Below are positions 53,041 to 62,080 of a stretch of 64,000 nucleotides of DNA, piece after piece. Source of the stretch: Paludisphaera soli (lineage in GTDB: Bacteria; Planctomycetota; Planctomycetia; Isosphaerales; Isosphaeraceae); the NCBI RefSeq assembly GCF_011064595.1, contig NZ_JAALJI010000013.1:62001-126000 (forward strand), given 5' to 3'. Positions within the stretch are counted from its first letter, which is position 1; each line of letters begins with the position of its first letter. The notes under the pieces were generated by a model that searched no databases, was not told where the DNA came from, and saw only the letters and a program-made list of their open reading frames with translations. The translations under genes were made by a program, and so were the position numbers.

Positions 53041-53388
53041 ATGCGCAAGCTTCTGATGCTGGCGGTCTGCGGGATGCTGACGATGGGCCTGGGCGCCGCC
53101 CTGGCCGACGACGGCAAGAAGATCACCATCGAAGGCGACGGCCTCTGCGGCAAGTGCGCCCTCGGTGAGACCAAGGAGTGCCAGAACGTCGTCCTCGTCG
53201 AGAAGGACGGCAAGAAGACCTCCTACTATCTCGAGAAGAACGAGTACTTCAAGGACGCGCACACGGGCCTGGGCCTCTGCACGGCCAAGAAGGACAAGCC
53301 GGTCAAGGTGAAGGTGACCGGCACCTGCGTGGAGAAGGACGGCAAGCACGTCCTGACCCCGACCGAGAAGATCAGCAAGGCCGGCTGA
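53041..53388 (+). CDS. Small secreted cysteine-containing protein
   Basis: A 115-residue protein with a clear signal peptide (MRKLLMLAVCGMLTMGLGAALA), giving a mature product of about 93 residues that is Lys-rich. Conserved-looking cysteines occur in GDGLCGKCALGETKECQN, LGLCTAKKDK and VTGTCVEKDG. The CxxC pair plus three further cysteines suggest disulfides or a small metal site. I recall similar planctomycete proteins being placed in a DUF family (possibly DUF6370) but cannot confirm this. It is divergent from fae. GGAGAAG precedes the ATG and a strong terminator follows. Confidence 0.78.
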   Translation: MRKLLMLAVCGMLTMGLGAALADDGKKITIEGDGLCGKCALGETKECQNVVLVEKDGKKTSYYLEKNEYFKDAHTGLGLCTAKKDKPVKVKVTGTCVEKDGKHVLTPTEKISKAG

Positions 53389-53427
53389 TCGACGATCGGC
53401 CCGATCGCGAGCCAATCAGGAGCCTCG

Positions 53428-53455
53428 CCCCGGCTTGACCGGGGTGGGGTTTTTT
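53428..53455 (+). terminator. Rho-independent terminator after the small secreted gene
   Basis: A 6-bp stem CCCCGG/CCGGGG with a 5-base loop (53428-53444), then TGGGG and six T (53450-53455). The next gene's ATG at 53457 begins two bases after the T-run. Confidence 0.85.
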
Positions 53456-53456
53456 C

Positions 53457-54581
53457 ATGTCTGGAATCGAGCGAATCCTGATCGTCGGCGCCAGCACCCG
53501 CGCCGCCGCCTTCTCCGCTCGGCGGGGGGGACTCCGCCCCATCTGCCTGGACCAGTTCGCCGACGCCGACCTGGCCCTCGTCGGCGACGCCTCCCGCTTC
53601 GAGGCCGATGAGGACGTCGAGACTCTCGCGTCCTCGGCCCTCCAGGATTGCGACGCGTGGCTCTACACCGGCTCGATCGAGGCTCGGCCCAGCCTCGTCG
53701 ATCGCCTCACGCGAGTCGCTCCCCTGCTGGGGAACGGCCCGCAAGTCCTCCGCCGGGTCCGCGACCCGTGGGCGGTATCTCAAGCCCTCGTCGATGCGGG
53801 ACTGCCGGCCCTGTCCCTCAGGAAGCCTACGGAGGCCGGGGGGCCTCTCGTCGGCTGGCTCCGGAAATCCCGATCGACGGCCGGAGGGACGGGCGTTTCC
53901 TGGGCGGGGGAATCGAGCTTCGACCCTCACGACGACGCCGATCTCCAGCGGTACATCGAGGGACCCACGTTCTCCGCACTCTTCCTCGCGGCGGGGGGAC
54001 GGTCCCGACTCGTCGGCCTCGCCCGACAGTTCCACGGCATCGCGGGCGCTCCGTTCCTCTACAAGGGAGGCATCGCGCCGATAACCCTCGGTCCGCGCAC
54101 CGAGGGCCTCGTGCGGCGGATCGGTGAGGTCCTGGCGGCCGAGTTCCGATTGGTGGGTCTCTTCGGGGCCGATTTCGTCTTGAACGACGACCGGCCGTGG
54201 CTGCTGGAGGTCAATCCGCGGTACACCGCCTCGGTGGAGCTGTTCGAGCTTGCGGCGCGGCAGTCCCTCCTTCGGGACCACCTCTGTGCCTGCGTGGCGG
54301 GCGAGATCGACCACGAGACCACCCCGATCGGCCCCGGGCCGTTTGTGGGCAAGCGCGTCGTCTATGCCAGGTGCCGGCTGGAGTTTCCGGCGGTTGAGAT
54401 CCCCCGGTGGTCGGATCTCCAACCCTTCGTCGTCCCGGCCATCGCCGACGTTCCGCACCCGGGCACGGTGATCGAGGCCGGGGAGCCGATCCTGACGGTG
54501 CTGGCGTCGGCCGATTCTCCGGACGAATGTCTCGCCCGCCTCGATGGGGCGGAACGCGATTGGATGCGCCGGCTTGCCTGA
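53457..54581 (+). CDS. ATP-grasp domain protein, possibly linked to tetrahydromethanopterin C1 metabolism
   Basis: A 374-residue cytoplasmic ligase-type protein. The opening IERILIVGASTRAAAFSARR is a Rossmann-like preATP-grasp element; WLRKSRSTAGGTGVSWAG carries an ATP-binding lysine candidate, and FGADFVLNDDRPWLLEVNPR is the metal-binding ATP-grasp segment. Such enzymes join an acid to an amine or thiol. ATP-grasp proteins of unknown role are found in H4MPT gene clusters of methylotrophs, and fae/mtdB are nearby, so cofactor synthesis is a reasonable guess. The ATG lies two bases after a terminator T-run and has no ribosome site, so the true start may be later, or translation may be leaderless. 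Confidence 0.75.
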   Translation: MSGIERILIVGASTRAAAFSARRGGLRPICLDQFADADLALVGDASRFEADEDVETLASSALQDCDAWLYTGSIEARPSLVDRLTRVAPLLGNGPQVLRRVRDPWAVSQALVDAGLPALSLRKPTEAGGPLVGWLRKSRSTAGGTGVSWAGESSFDPHDDADLQRYIEGPTFSALFLAAGGRSRLVGLARQFHGIAGAPFLYKGGIAPITLGPRTEGLVRRIGEVLAAEFRLVGLFGADFVLNDDRPWLLEVNPRYTASVELFELAARQSLLRDHLCACVAGEIDHETTPIGPGPFVGKRVVYARCRLEFPAVEIPRWSDLQPFVVPAIADVPHPGTVIEAGEPILTVLASADSPDECLARLDGAERDWMRRLA

Positions 54582-54601
54582 CGGGAAGATTCCGGGACCG
54601 G

Positions 54602-55405
54602 TCAGGACGGCTCGATCGCGCCCCGCGACGGGGCGGCGAGCGAGGGCGACCAGGTCTCCTTGATCGCGACGCCGCTGACCTGCTCGGCGAGCATCCGGCG
54701 CGACAGGTCGACGATCCGAGCGACAGCCTGATCGGTCGGGACCCCTCGGGTGTGGATGTTGGAGATGAGATTCCGGCGCGAGTCGTCGTGGCCCGATCTC
54801 GGTCGGAAGGCCAGGTAAGCCGAGAGGCTCTCGGCCGTGGCGAGGCCCGGACGCTCGCCGATCAGCAGGACGACGACGGCCGGATCGAGGAGCTCGCCGA
54901 CGTCGTTCATCACGCCGACGCGGCAGTGCCGGATGAAGAAGGGGGTGCCCACGCGGAGGCCTGCGGAGGCCAGCGCGTCGTCGAGCCCGGGCAGCAGTCT
55001 CGGGACCTGGGCGAGGAGCGCCGCTGCGGACAGGCCGTCGCCCAGGACGAGCTGGACGTCGGCGCCGGCGGGCCGACGTGCCACGATCTCGGCTCGCGCC
55101 TCGGGATTCAGGAGCCGCCCGAGGTCCGGTCGGAGCAGGTACTCGTCCTTCGATGCGGCCCGGGTGGCCACTTCGAAGAGGTCCCAGCGGTCGAGGAAGG
55201 TGCGCCCGAGGTCGCGTTCCACATCGACTTCGGTCCTCACGGCGTCACGGGCCGCCGCGTGGTCGCCCCGGAGTGTGAGCCAGTCGGCCGTCGTGTACGA
55301 GCCGCCTGCCCGGCCGGTCAAGATCCGCGCCGGGGTCTGACGACGCACGCGGGCGAGCTGATCGCGGGCTTCGGGCCGGTGGCGATCCGGGAGTTCATCG
55401 CTCAT
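54602..55405 (-). CDS. eutC: Ethanolamine ammonia-lyase small subunit
   Basis: Light chain of the adenosylcobalamin-dependent enzyme that converts ethanolamine to acetaldehyde and ammonia. The 267 residues include RVRRQTPARILTGRAGGSYT near the N terminus, DEYLLRPDLGRLLNPEARAE, ADVQLVLGDGLSAAALLAQV, FIRHCRVGVMNDVGELLDP, LLIGERPGLATAESLSAYLA and DSRRNLISNIHTRG, all EutC-like. The start ATG overlaps the permease TGA by 4 bases (ATGA). It is the last gene of the eutB-permease-eutC operon and converges on the ATP-grasp gene with a 20-base gap. Confidence 0.95.
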   Translation of the reverse strand: MSDELPDRHRPEARDQLARVRRQTPARILTGRAGGSYTTADWLTLRGDHAAARDAVRTEVDVERDLGRTFLDRWDLFEVATRAASKDEYLLRPDLGRLLNPEARAEIVARRPAGADVQLVLGDGLSAAALLAQVPRLLPGLDDALASAGLRVGTPFFIRHCRVGVMNDVGELLDPAVVVLLIGERPGLATAESLSAYLAFRPRSGHDDSRRNLISNIHTRGVPTDQAVARIVDLSRRMLAEQVSGVAIKETWSPSLAAPSRGAIEPS

Positions 55406-56919
55406 CGAGGGGCCGCCTCGTGGTGAACGGCGTGGCGGTGGACCTCTCGGAGGACGGGAGGTCCGGGGAATCGCTTCCGCTCGCCGGCGAACCAGGCGAT
55501 CGCCAGCACGACGGTCATCGCCCCGATCGCCCAGATGGAACGCTCGTTCGGCGGTTGCATTCCGATCGCGATCAGGCCGATGCAGCCGAGGGCGCTCAGG
55601 CAGGCCAGCGGGCGGAAACCTCGTCCCAGATTCCACGGCCCCATGATCGTCCACGTCTTCCCGTAAGCCCGCACGCCCAGGAGGCTGGGCAGGACGTACG
55701 AGATGTAGAGCAGGATGGTGCAGACCGCGGTGATCGTCGAGTAGACGGGCGTGTAGAGCGTGAAGGCGACCGCGGCGATCGAGGTCGTCCAGATCGCGAC
55801 GGCCGGCGAGCGACGTTTGGGGCAGACCCAACGGATCGCGTGGGAGAACGGCAGGCCGCCGTCGCGGGCGAACGCGAAGGCCATCCGCGACGCCGAGGTG
55901 ACCGTCGCCAGCCCGCAAAGATACTGGGCCGTCACGATGGCCGCCGCGAACGCCGACGCCATCCAGATCGGGAACGCGCCCCGGAGGATCCAGGGGAACG
56001 CGCCTTCGCCCTGCGCGGCGGCCTCCGACACGCTCGGCGCGGCGAGCACCACGGCGGACAGCAGGGCCCAGCCGGCGAGCCCCGAGATCAGCACCGATCG
56101 CACGATCCCGCGCGGTACCGAGGCGCTCGCGTCGAGGGTCTCCTCGGAGGCGTGGGCCGAGGCGTCGAAGCCGGTGATCGTGTAGGCGGGAAGCAACCCC
56201 CCCAGGGCGAACAGCAGGGCCAGGCTCGCGGTCGCCGGCCAGACGCCGCCGCCGGCCTGTCCGCTGTAGTTCTGGAACGTCACCAGGCGGCCGAAGTCCC
56301 AACTCGGCGCGAAGGCGAGCAGGCAGCCGGCGAGCAGCGCCGAGACCGCCAGGATCCAGTAGCCGCTGAAGTCGGTGAGCTTGGCCGTCACGCCGATGCC
56401 CAGGTGGTTGATCGCCGCCTGGGAGGCGGTGATCGCGACGACCACGAGGACCTGCGTCAGGTGATCGCCCCAGGACTCCAGCCCGCCGCCGCCGTATCCC
56501 AGGGCGGTGGCGGCCGTGCGATACGTCCCGACGTTGATCGCGGCGAGGACCGTGATCAGGCCGGCGAGGTTGAACCAGGCCGTGGCCCACCCCCAACCTC
56601 GCCCGCCCAGGATGGCGGCCCAGTGGTAGAGCCCGCCGGCTGTCGGGAAGGCCGAGGCGAGCTGCCCCATCGTCGCGGCCACCGCCAGCGAGAAGAGCGC
56701 GACGAGCGGCCAGCCCAGCCCGATCGAAGCCCCGCCGACGCTGCTGAGGCCCAGGTGGAACGAGCTGACCCCGCCGGCCAGGATGCAGATGATCGAGAAC
56801 GAGATCGCGAAATTCGAGAAGCCGCTCAGGCGACGTGCCAGCTCCTGCTTGTAGCCGAGCCCTCGCAGGCGTCGGGCGTCCTCGTCCTCGACGATCGGGG
56901 GCGCTTCGGGCTCGCTCAT
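55402..56919 (-). CDS. APC-family amino acid/ethanolamine permease
   Basis: A 505-residue inner-membrane transporter with about 12 helices. The N terminus GFSNFAISFSIICILAGGVS is the usual first-helix signature of APC permeases close to GABA and ethanolamine permeases; later ones include YTITGFDASAHASEETLDAS, the family's glycine/acidic loop, and SRMAFAFARDGGLPFSHAIR. Because it sits between eutB and eutC with 4-base overlaps on both sides, ethanolamine is the likely substrate. The basic, His-rich C-terminal tail (VHRHAVHHEAAPR) is unusual. Confidence 0.9.
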   Translation of the reverse strand: MSEPEAPPIVEDEDARRLRGLGYKQELARRLSGFSNFAISFSIICILAGGVSSFHLGLSSVGGASIGLGWPLVALFSLAVAATMGQLASAFPTAGGLYHWAAILGGRGWGWATAWFNLAGLITVLAAINVGTYRTAATALGYGGGGLESWGDHLTQVLVVVAITASQAAINHLGIGVTAKLTDFSGYWILAVSALLAGCLLAFAPSWDFGRLVTFQNYSGQAGGGVWPATASLALLFALGGLLPAYTITGFDASAHASEETLDASASVPRGIVRSVLISGLAGWALLSAVVLAAPSVSEAAAQGEGAFPWILRGAFPIWMASAFAAAIVTAQYLCGLATVTSASRMAFAFARDGGLPFSHAIRWVCPKRRSPAVAIWTTSIAAVAFTLYTPVYSTITAVCTILLYISYVLPSLLGVRAYGKTWTIMGPWNLGRGFRPLACLSALGCIGLIAIGMQPPNERSIWAIGAMTVVLAIAWFAGERKRFPGPPVLREVHRHAVHHEAAPR

Positions 56920-58346
56920 GGGCTGCTGTTTCCGGATTGCGTGAGGACGGCTTCGAGCCCCCGCAACGCCCGGCCCTTCGCCTGCTCCCGCTCGATCGCC
57001 GTGGCGCCCCGCCCCAGGCCGCGCCCGGCGAGCCAGGCTTCGAACTCGGGGGCGGGGCGGAGGCCGAGGAGGTCGCGGACGGCCAGGGCGTCGTGGTAGC
57101 TGGTGGACTGGTAATTGAGCATCACGTCGTCGGAGCAGGGGACGCCCATGAAGAAGTTGCAGCCCGCCGCGGCGAGCAGCAGCATCAGGTTGTCGGCCGA
57201 GTTCTGGTCGGCCTCCGCGTGATTCGTGTAGCAGACGTCGACCCCCATCGGCAAGCCCAGCAGCTTGCCGACGAAATGGTCCTCCAGCCCCGCGCGGATG
57301 ATCTGGCGTTCGTCGAACAGGTATTCCGGCCCGATGAAGCCGACGACGCTGTTGACCAGGAACGGGTCGAATGCGCGGGCCACGCCGTGCGCGCGGGCCT
57401 CCAGCGTGAGCTGGTCGACGCCGTGGTGCGCGCCGGCGGACAGGGCGCTCCCCTGGCCGGTCTCGAAGTACATCGCCTGCTCGCCGGCCCAGCGGACGTC
57501 GCGGCGGGCGTGGCTTTCCAGCACGCGCTCGCGGCCTTCGCGGAGCATCGCCAGGTCGACGCCGAAGCTCCGGTTGGCGGCCTCGGTCCCGGCGACCGAT
57601 TGGAACAGCAGGTCGACGGGCGCGCCGCGGTCGAGGCAGGCGAGCTGAGTGGTGACGTGCGCCAGGCAGCAGGCCTGGGTGGGGATGCCGAAGGCTTCGA
57701 TGAGGCGGTCGAGGCCGCGAAGGATGGTCTCGACCGCGTCGACCGAGTCGGTGGCGGGGTTGACGCCGATCACGGCGTCGCCGCAGCCGTAGGTCAGGCC
57801 GTCGACCGCGGAGAGGAGGATGCCGGCGAGGTCGTCGCTCGGGTGGTTGGGCTGGACCCGGATCCCGAGGACGCCACGCTCGCCGAGCGTGTTCCGGCAC
57901 CGCGAGACGTTGCGGATCTTCGCCGCTGCGACGGCCAGGTCCTTGTTGCTCATCAGCTTGGCGACGGCCGCGGCGACCTCGGGCGTGATCGCGTCACGCG
58001 TGGCGGCGAGCGTCTCGCCGGTGGTCGCTTCGTCGAGGATCCACTCGCGGAAGCCGCCGAGCGTCAGGCCCCGGAGCGGGGCGAAGGCCTCGGCGTCGAG
58101 CCGGTCGAGGATTAGGCGGCTGACCTCGTCCTCGTCGGGGTCGATCACGGGATGGTCGACCACTTCGCCGAGGGTGAGGCCGGCGAGGACGATCTTGGCG
58201 GCGACCCGCTCGCGCTCGGTCCGCGCGGCGAGGCCGGCGAGCTGGTCGCCCGACTTCTCCTCGTTCGCCTTCGCCAGCGCCTCGGCGAGGCTTCCGAATG
58301 CGAAGCGCTCGCCGCGGAGCGTCGTGGTCAGGTTCAAGGGGCCCAC
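56916..58346 (-). CDS. eutB: Ethanolamine ammonia-lyase large subunit
   Basis: Catalytic subunit of the B12-dependent ammonia-lyase. Family segments are very clear: LTTTLRGERFAFGSLAEALA, GDAVIGVNPATDSVDAVETI, FGIPTQACCLAHVTTQL, YFETGQGSALSAGAHHGVDQ, NSVVGFIGPEYLFDERQIIR, CYTNHAEADQNSADNLM and DDVMLNYQSTSYHDAL. The GTG at 58346 gives 476 residues and aligns with the E. coli EutB start; a TTG at 58415 would add 23 residues of lower GC3, and neither has a good ribosome site. The TGA overlaps the permease ATG by 4 bases. No eutA reactivase or microcompartment shell gene is in the window. Confidence 0.95.
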   Translation of the reverse strand: MGPLNLTTTLRGERFAFGSLAEALAKANEEKSGDQLAGLAARTERERVAAKIVLAGLTLGEVVDHPVIDPDEDEVSRLILDRLDAEAFAPLRGLTLGGFREWILDEATTGETLAATRDAITPEVAAAVAKLMSNKDLAVAAAKIRNVSRCRNTLGERGVLGIRVQPNHPSDDLAGILLSAVDGLTYGCGDAVIGVNPATDSVDAVETILRGLDRLIEAFGIPTQACCLAHVTTQLACLDRGAPVDLLFQSVAGTEAANRSFGVDLAMLREGRERVLESHARRDVRWAGEQAMYFETGQGSALSAGAHHGVDQLTLEARAHGVARAFDPFLVNSVVGFIGPEYLFDERQIIRAGLEDHFVGKLLGLPMGVDVCYTNHAEADQNSADNLMLLLAAAGCNFFMGVPCSDDVMLNYQSTSYHDALAVRDLLGLRPAPEFEAWLAGRGLGRGATAIEREQAKGRALRGLEAVLTQSGNSSP

Positions 58347-58436
58347 CCCGGGATCGCGGCCTGCTTGCTCGTCGTCGAGAGAGGTGGGCTTATTGTGCGG
58401 CGTCGGACCCGGCAAAGCAACCGCGCACCGCCGGGA

Positions 58437-60269
58437 TCAGAGGCTCTTGAGGTACGCGATCAGGTCCGAAAGCTCCTGCTCGCTGAGGGCCTCGCCGCCG
58501 ACCGCCTCCGGGCTGTGCGGGCCGGTGAGGGCGTCGCGCAGGGTCGGGGAGCGGGCGTCGTGCAGGTACGGGTCCTTGTCGTACACGCCGCGGAGCGAGG
58601 GGGGGTTGTAGCCCTCGTAGGCGTCGTCCGGCTCTTCCAGGCCGACGACGTGGACCTTGCCGTCGGTGAACTCGGGGCCGCGGTGGCAGGTGTTGCACGA
58701 GGCCCGGGCCGACGCGAACACGGCCTTGCCGCGCTCGGCCTCGGGGGTCAGGGAGCCGTCGGGGCGGGTGTAAGGGTTGCGGGGGAATTCTAGGCTTTCG
58801 AGATAGGCGACCACCGCGCGGGCTTCCTCGTCGGTCGGCTTCGTCCCCTGCATGCTCTTGGTGAACGATTCGATCGTGGCTTCTTCGAGGCTGGTCTGCC
58901 AGCCGTGCCAGGTCCAGGGGGCTGTATGGGCCACCCGGCGCAGGGTGGGGACCTTCTTGCGGCTGCGTTCGTGGGTGTTGCGGAGGTCCTGCCGGCCGTC
59001 GTTGAGCGTGTCGAAGTGGAGACCATTGGTGTGGCCGTCGCTGTGGCAGGTGTTGCAGCTGTACCACTGGTTGAACGATCGCGTCGCGTCGTGGAAGAGG
59101 ATCTCCCCCTGGCGAGCCAGAGAGACGGTCGACGGCGAGCCCAGCGGGATCTCGGCGACGAGCTTCGCGGCCTCGGCGTCGACGACCTGGACGGAGTCCG
59201 ACAGGTAGTTGGCGACGTAGAGGGTCTTGCCGTCCGGCGCGAACGCCAGTTCGGTCGGCCGGCCGCCGAGGGCGACCCGGCGGAAGCGGTCCCCCTCGGA
59301 GTTCTGCAATTCGGCCTGGATCAGGTCGCGCGAGCCGTCGACGCGCCAGGGGAGGCGTTTGGGGGCCGCCCGGAAGATCATGATCTCGTGGGTCCCGCCC
59401 AGGCCGACGACGATCAGGGAGCCGTCGGCGTTGATCGCGACGCCGTGGGCGTCGGCGGCGGCCAGTCCGCGCACGTCCAATGAGATCGTCGCGTAGGGCT
59501 CGGGCTCTTTCAGGTCGATGCGGGTCAGGCGCTGACCGACGACCCAGCCCTGGTCGATGTTGTTCCGGGTCGTGGCGAACTGGCGGTCCTTCATGTTGGC
59601 GAGATACGCGTAGCGGCCGTCGGCCGCGACCGTCAACTGCCGGAGGTTCTCCCCGGAGACGTCGACGGTCTTGGCCACCTTGAAGGACTCGAGGTCGACG
59701 ACGGCGACGCTGCGGGACCGGGTGTTGCCGACCACCAGCGTCTTGCCGTCCGGGGCGAGGGCCAGCCCCCTGGGTTCGCGGCCGACGGCGAGCCGGCCGG
59801 TGACTTCCAGGGCGTCCAGGTCCACCCGCGCGACCTCGTCGGTGACCCCGACGGCGACGTAGGCGGTCTTGCCGTCGGCGGCGATCACGACGCCCCGGGG
59901 CTCGGGGCCGACCTCGACCCGGCCGGCGACGCGGACCTGGTCGCCCTCGATCGCCAGGACAGCCAGCTCGTAGCCGTACCAGTTGGCGACCGCCGCGCGA
60001 CGGCCGTCGGGCGCGAAGGCCACGCCGGCGGGCTTCTCGCCCACGGCGGCCTCGGCCAGCACCTTCCGCGAGGACGTGTCGAGGAGGCTGACCGTACCGG
60101 CGGTCTGGTTGGCCGTCAGCAGCCGGGTCCCGTCCGCGGACAGGGCGAGCGCGACGGGCGAGCGGTGCGGGACGGCTTCCGCGTCGTCTCCGAGGGTCGG
60201 GTGTCCGGCGGACGTCGCCAGGAAGGCGGCGAGCAGGGTTGCGAGCGTCTTGCGGCCGATCGAGCTCAT
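58437..60269 (-). CDS. YVTN beta-propeller and di-haem cytochrome c fusion
   Basis: A 610-residue exported protein. After the signal peptide (MSSIGRKTLATLLAAFLATS) about 350 residues form a YVTN-type propeller, with repeats such as GRRAAVANWYGYELAVL, GKTAYVAVGVTDEVARV and GKTLYVANYLSDSVQVVD. The C-terminal part is a cytochrome domain with CNTCHSDGHTNGLHFDT near residue 410 and CNTCHRGPEF near 529, resembling MauG or cytochrome c peroxidase proteins. It ends 21 bases before the earliest possible eutB start (or 90 before the preferred one), so it may be the operon's first gene. Its link to ethanolamine is unclear. Confidence 0.88.
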   Translation of the reverse strand: MSSIGRKTLATLLAAFLATSAGHPTLGDDAEAVPHRSPVALALSADGTRLLTANQTAGTVSLLDTSSRKVLAEAAVGEKPAGVAFAPDGRRAAVANWYGYELAVLAIEGDQVRVAGRVEVGPEPRGVVIAADGKTAYVAVGVTDEVARVDLDALEVTGRLAVGREPRGLALAPDGKTLVVGNTRSRSVAVVDLESFKVAKTVDVSGENLRQLTVAADGRYAYLANMKDRQFATTRNNIDQGWVVGQRLTRIDLKEPEPYATISLDVRGLAAADAHGVAINADGSLIVVGLGGTHEIMIFRAAPKRLPWRVDGSRDLIQAELQNSEGDRFRRVALGGRPTELAFAPDGKTLYVANYLSDSVQVVDAEAAKLVAEIPLGSPSTVSLARQGEILFHDATRSFNQWYSCNTCHSDGHTNGLHFDTLNDGRQDLRNTHERSRKKVPTLRRVAHTAPWTWHGWQTSLEEATIESFTKSMQGTKPTDEEARAVVAYLESLEFPRNPYTRPDGSLTPEAERGKAVFASARASCNTCHRGPEFTDGKVHVVGLEEPDDAYEGYNPPSLRGVYDKDPYLHDARSPTLRDALTGPHSPEAVGGEALSEQELSDLIAYLKSL

Positions 60270-60306
60270 GAGTCGGGACTCCGTCGCGCGGGGCGCAGGG
60301 CGGGGT

Positions 60307-62025
60307 TCACATCTGGTCGACGACGTCGATTCCGAGCAGGCCCAGGCCGAACTTCAGCGTCTGGGCCGTCAGGTCGCAGAGGGCCAGGCGGCTGTCCCGT
60401 CGCTCGGCCGACTCGGCCTTCAGGACGGGGCAGTCCTCGAAGAACGTGCTGTACGCGCTCGCCAGATCGAAGAGGTAATCGGTCAGGATGTTGGGCTTCA
60501 GCTCCAGGGCGGCCAGCTCCAGGACCTCGGGGAGGCGGAGCAGGCGGACCCCCAGCCCGCGCTCGGCGGGGTGGGTCAGGATCAACGGAGGTCGTCGTTC
60601 GCGGACCTGCTCCGGGCGGATCTCGCCGCGCCGGAAGATGCTCTGGATCCGGGCGTAGGCGTACTGGAGGTAGGTCGCGGTGTTGCCGTTCATGGCGAGC
60701 ATCTTCGACCAGTCGAAGACGTAGTCGCTCAGCCGGTTCTGCGAGAGGTCGGCGTACTTGATGGCGCCCAGGCCGACGATCTCGGCGATCCGCCCGCGAG
60801 TCTCGGGGTCGATGCCCGGGCTGTTGGCGTCGACGATCTTGCGGGCCTCGGCCACCGCCTCGTCGAGCAGCGATTCCAGGCCCACGACGTCGCCGTCGCG
60901 GGTCTTGAAAGGCTTGCGATCGGCGCCCAGGATCGTGCCGAAGGCGACGTGCTCCAGCGCCGCGCCGTCGTATCCCCAGCGTCGCGCGACGTCGAAGAGC
61001 TGCTTGAAGTGGTCGCCCTGGCGGCTGTCCACGACGTAGAGCACCTGATCGGGGTCCCAGGTCTGCCCGCGGTAGCGGATCGTCGCCAGGTCGGTCGTCC
61101 CGTAATTGTAGGCGCCGTCGCGCTTGCGGATGATGAACGGGGCCTTCATGCCGGCGACGAAGGCGACCGTGGCCCCCTCGCTCTCCTCCGCGAGCCCTTT
61201 CGCCTCCAGATCGGCGACGACCTCGGCGAGCATGGGATCGTAAAAGCTCTCGCCCAGCTCGACGTCGAACCGGACGCCGAGCCGGTCGTAGATCGTCTGG
61301 AGGGCCTTGAGGCAGAACGGCATGAACCGCGTCCACAGCTCGCGGTTCTCGGCGTCGCCGGCGTGGAGCTTGGCGGTCTCGGCTCGGGCGGCCTCCTCGA
61401 CCTCTTTCTCGCCGGCCTTGATGCGGGCCTGGGCCAGTCGGTAGAGGCGGGACAGCTCGGCGACCGGGTCGGTCGCGTAGGCGTCGTCGTCGCGATGGTT
61501 CTTCCAGCCCCAGAGGATCATGCCGAACTGGGAGCCCCAGTCGCCCAGGTGGTTGTCGCGGACGACCTTGTGGCCCAAGGCCTCGAAGATCCGGGCCAGG
61601 CTGTCGCCGATGACGGTCGACCGGATGTGGCCGACGTGCATGGGCTTGGCCACGTTGGGCGAGGAGAAGTCGATGACGACCGTGCGGGGCGACTCGGGCG
61701 GCGTGAGTCCGTGCGCCGGGTCGTTCAGCAGGACGGACAGCTGCTCGGCGACCCACTCGTCGTGCAGGCGGACGTTGAGGAAGCCGGGGCCGGCGATCTC
61801 GGGCTTGCCGGCCGTCGGCTCCAGGTCCACGGCCTCGCGCACGGCCGAGGCCAACTCGCGCGGGTTCTGCTGAAGGGCTTTCGCCAGGGCCATGCAGCCG
61901 TTGGCCTGATAGTCGCCGAACTTGGGGTCGGCCGTCGCGCGGACGGCGGCCCGGAAGACCTGCGGATCCCCCCCCTCGGGCGTCACGGCGCCGAAGGCGG
62001 CCCGCAGTCGATTGAGAACGTTCAT
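60307..62025 (-). CDS. argS: Arginyl-tRNA synthetase
   Basis: Class I aminoacyl-tRNA synthetase that charges tRNA-Arg. The 572-residue protein has an N-terminal tRNA D-loop-binding domain (MNVLNRLRAAFGAVTPEGGD start), the HIGH-like motif KPMHVGHIRSTVIGDSLARI near residue 130 after SSPNVA, GDWGSQFGMIL, and a helical anticodon-binding C terminus typical of ArgS. The second KMSK motif is degenerate, as is common in ArgS. The ATG at 62025 is chosen because the family starts there; an upstream frame adds 38 residues of unrelated sequence. It follows rsfS by 55 bases. Confidence 0.96.
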   Translation of the reverse strand: MNVLNRLRAAFGAVTPEGGDPQVFRAAVRATADPKFGDYQANGCMALAKALQQNPRELASAVREAVDLEPTAGKPEIAGPGFLNVRLHDEWVAEQLSVLLNDPAHGLTPPESPRTVVIDFSSPNVAKPMHVGHIRSTVIGDSLARIFEALGHKVVRDNHLGDWGSQFGMILWGWKNHRDDDAYATDPVAELSRLYRLAQARIKAGEKEVEEAARAETAKLHAGDAENRELWTRFMPFCLKALQTIYDRLGVRFDVELGESFYDPMLAEVVADLEAKGLAEESEGATVAFVAGMKAPFIIRKRDGAYNYGTTDLATIRYRGQTWDPDQVLYVVDSRQGDHFKQLFDVARRWGYDGAALEHVAFGTILGADRKPFKTRDGDVVGLESLLDEAVAEARKIVDANSPGIDPETRGRIAEIVGLGAIKYADLSQNRLSDYVFDWSKMLAMNGNTATYLQYAYARIQSIFRRGEIRPEQVRERRPPLILTHPAERGLGVRLLRLPEVLELAALELKPNILTDYLFDLASAYSTFFEDCPVLKAESAERRDSRLALCDLTAQTLKFGLGLLGIDVVDQM

Positions 62026-62080
62026 GAAGCGTGGTCCGCGAGGAATACCAGTGCCATCAGCGAGTCGTGGGGCCGGCGGG

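Noticed and set aside
54602-58346. Ethanolamine microcompartment locus
   Set aside because: No shell protein, eutA or eutD/E/G gene is visible, so only the enzyme and transporter can be claimed.
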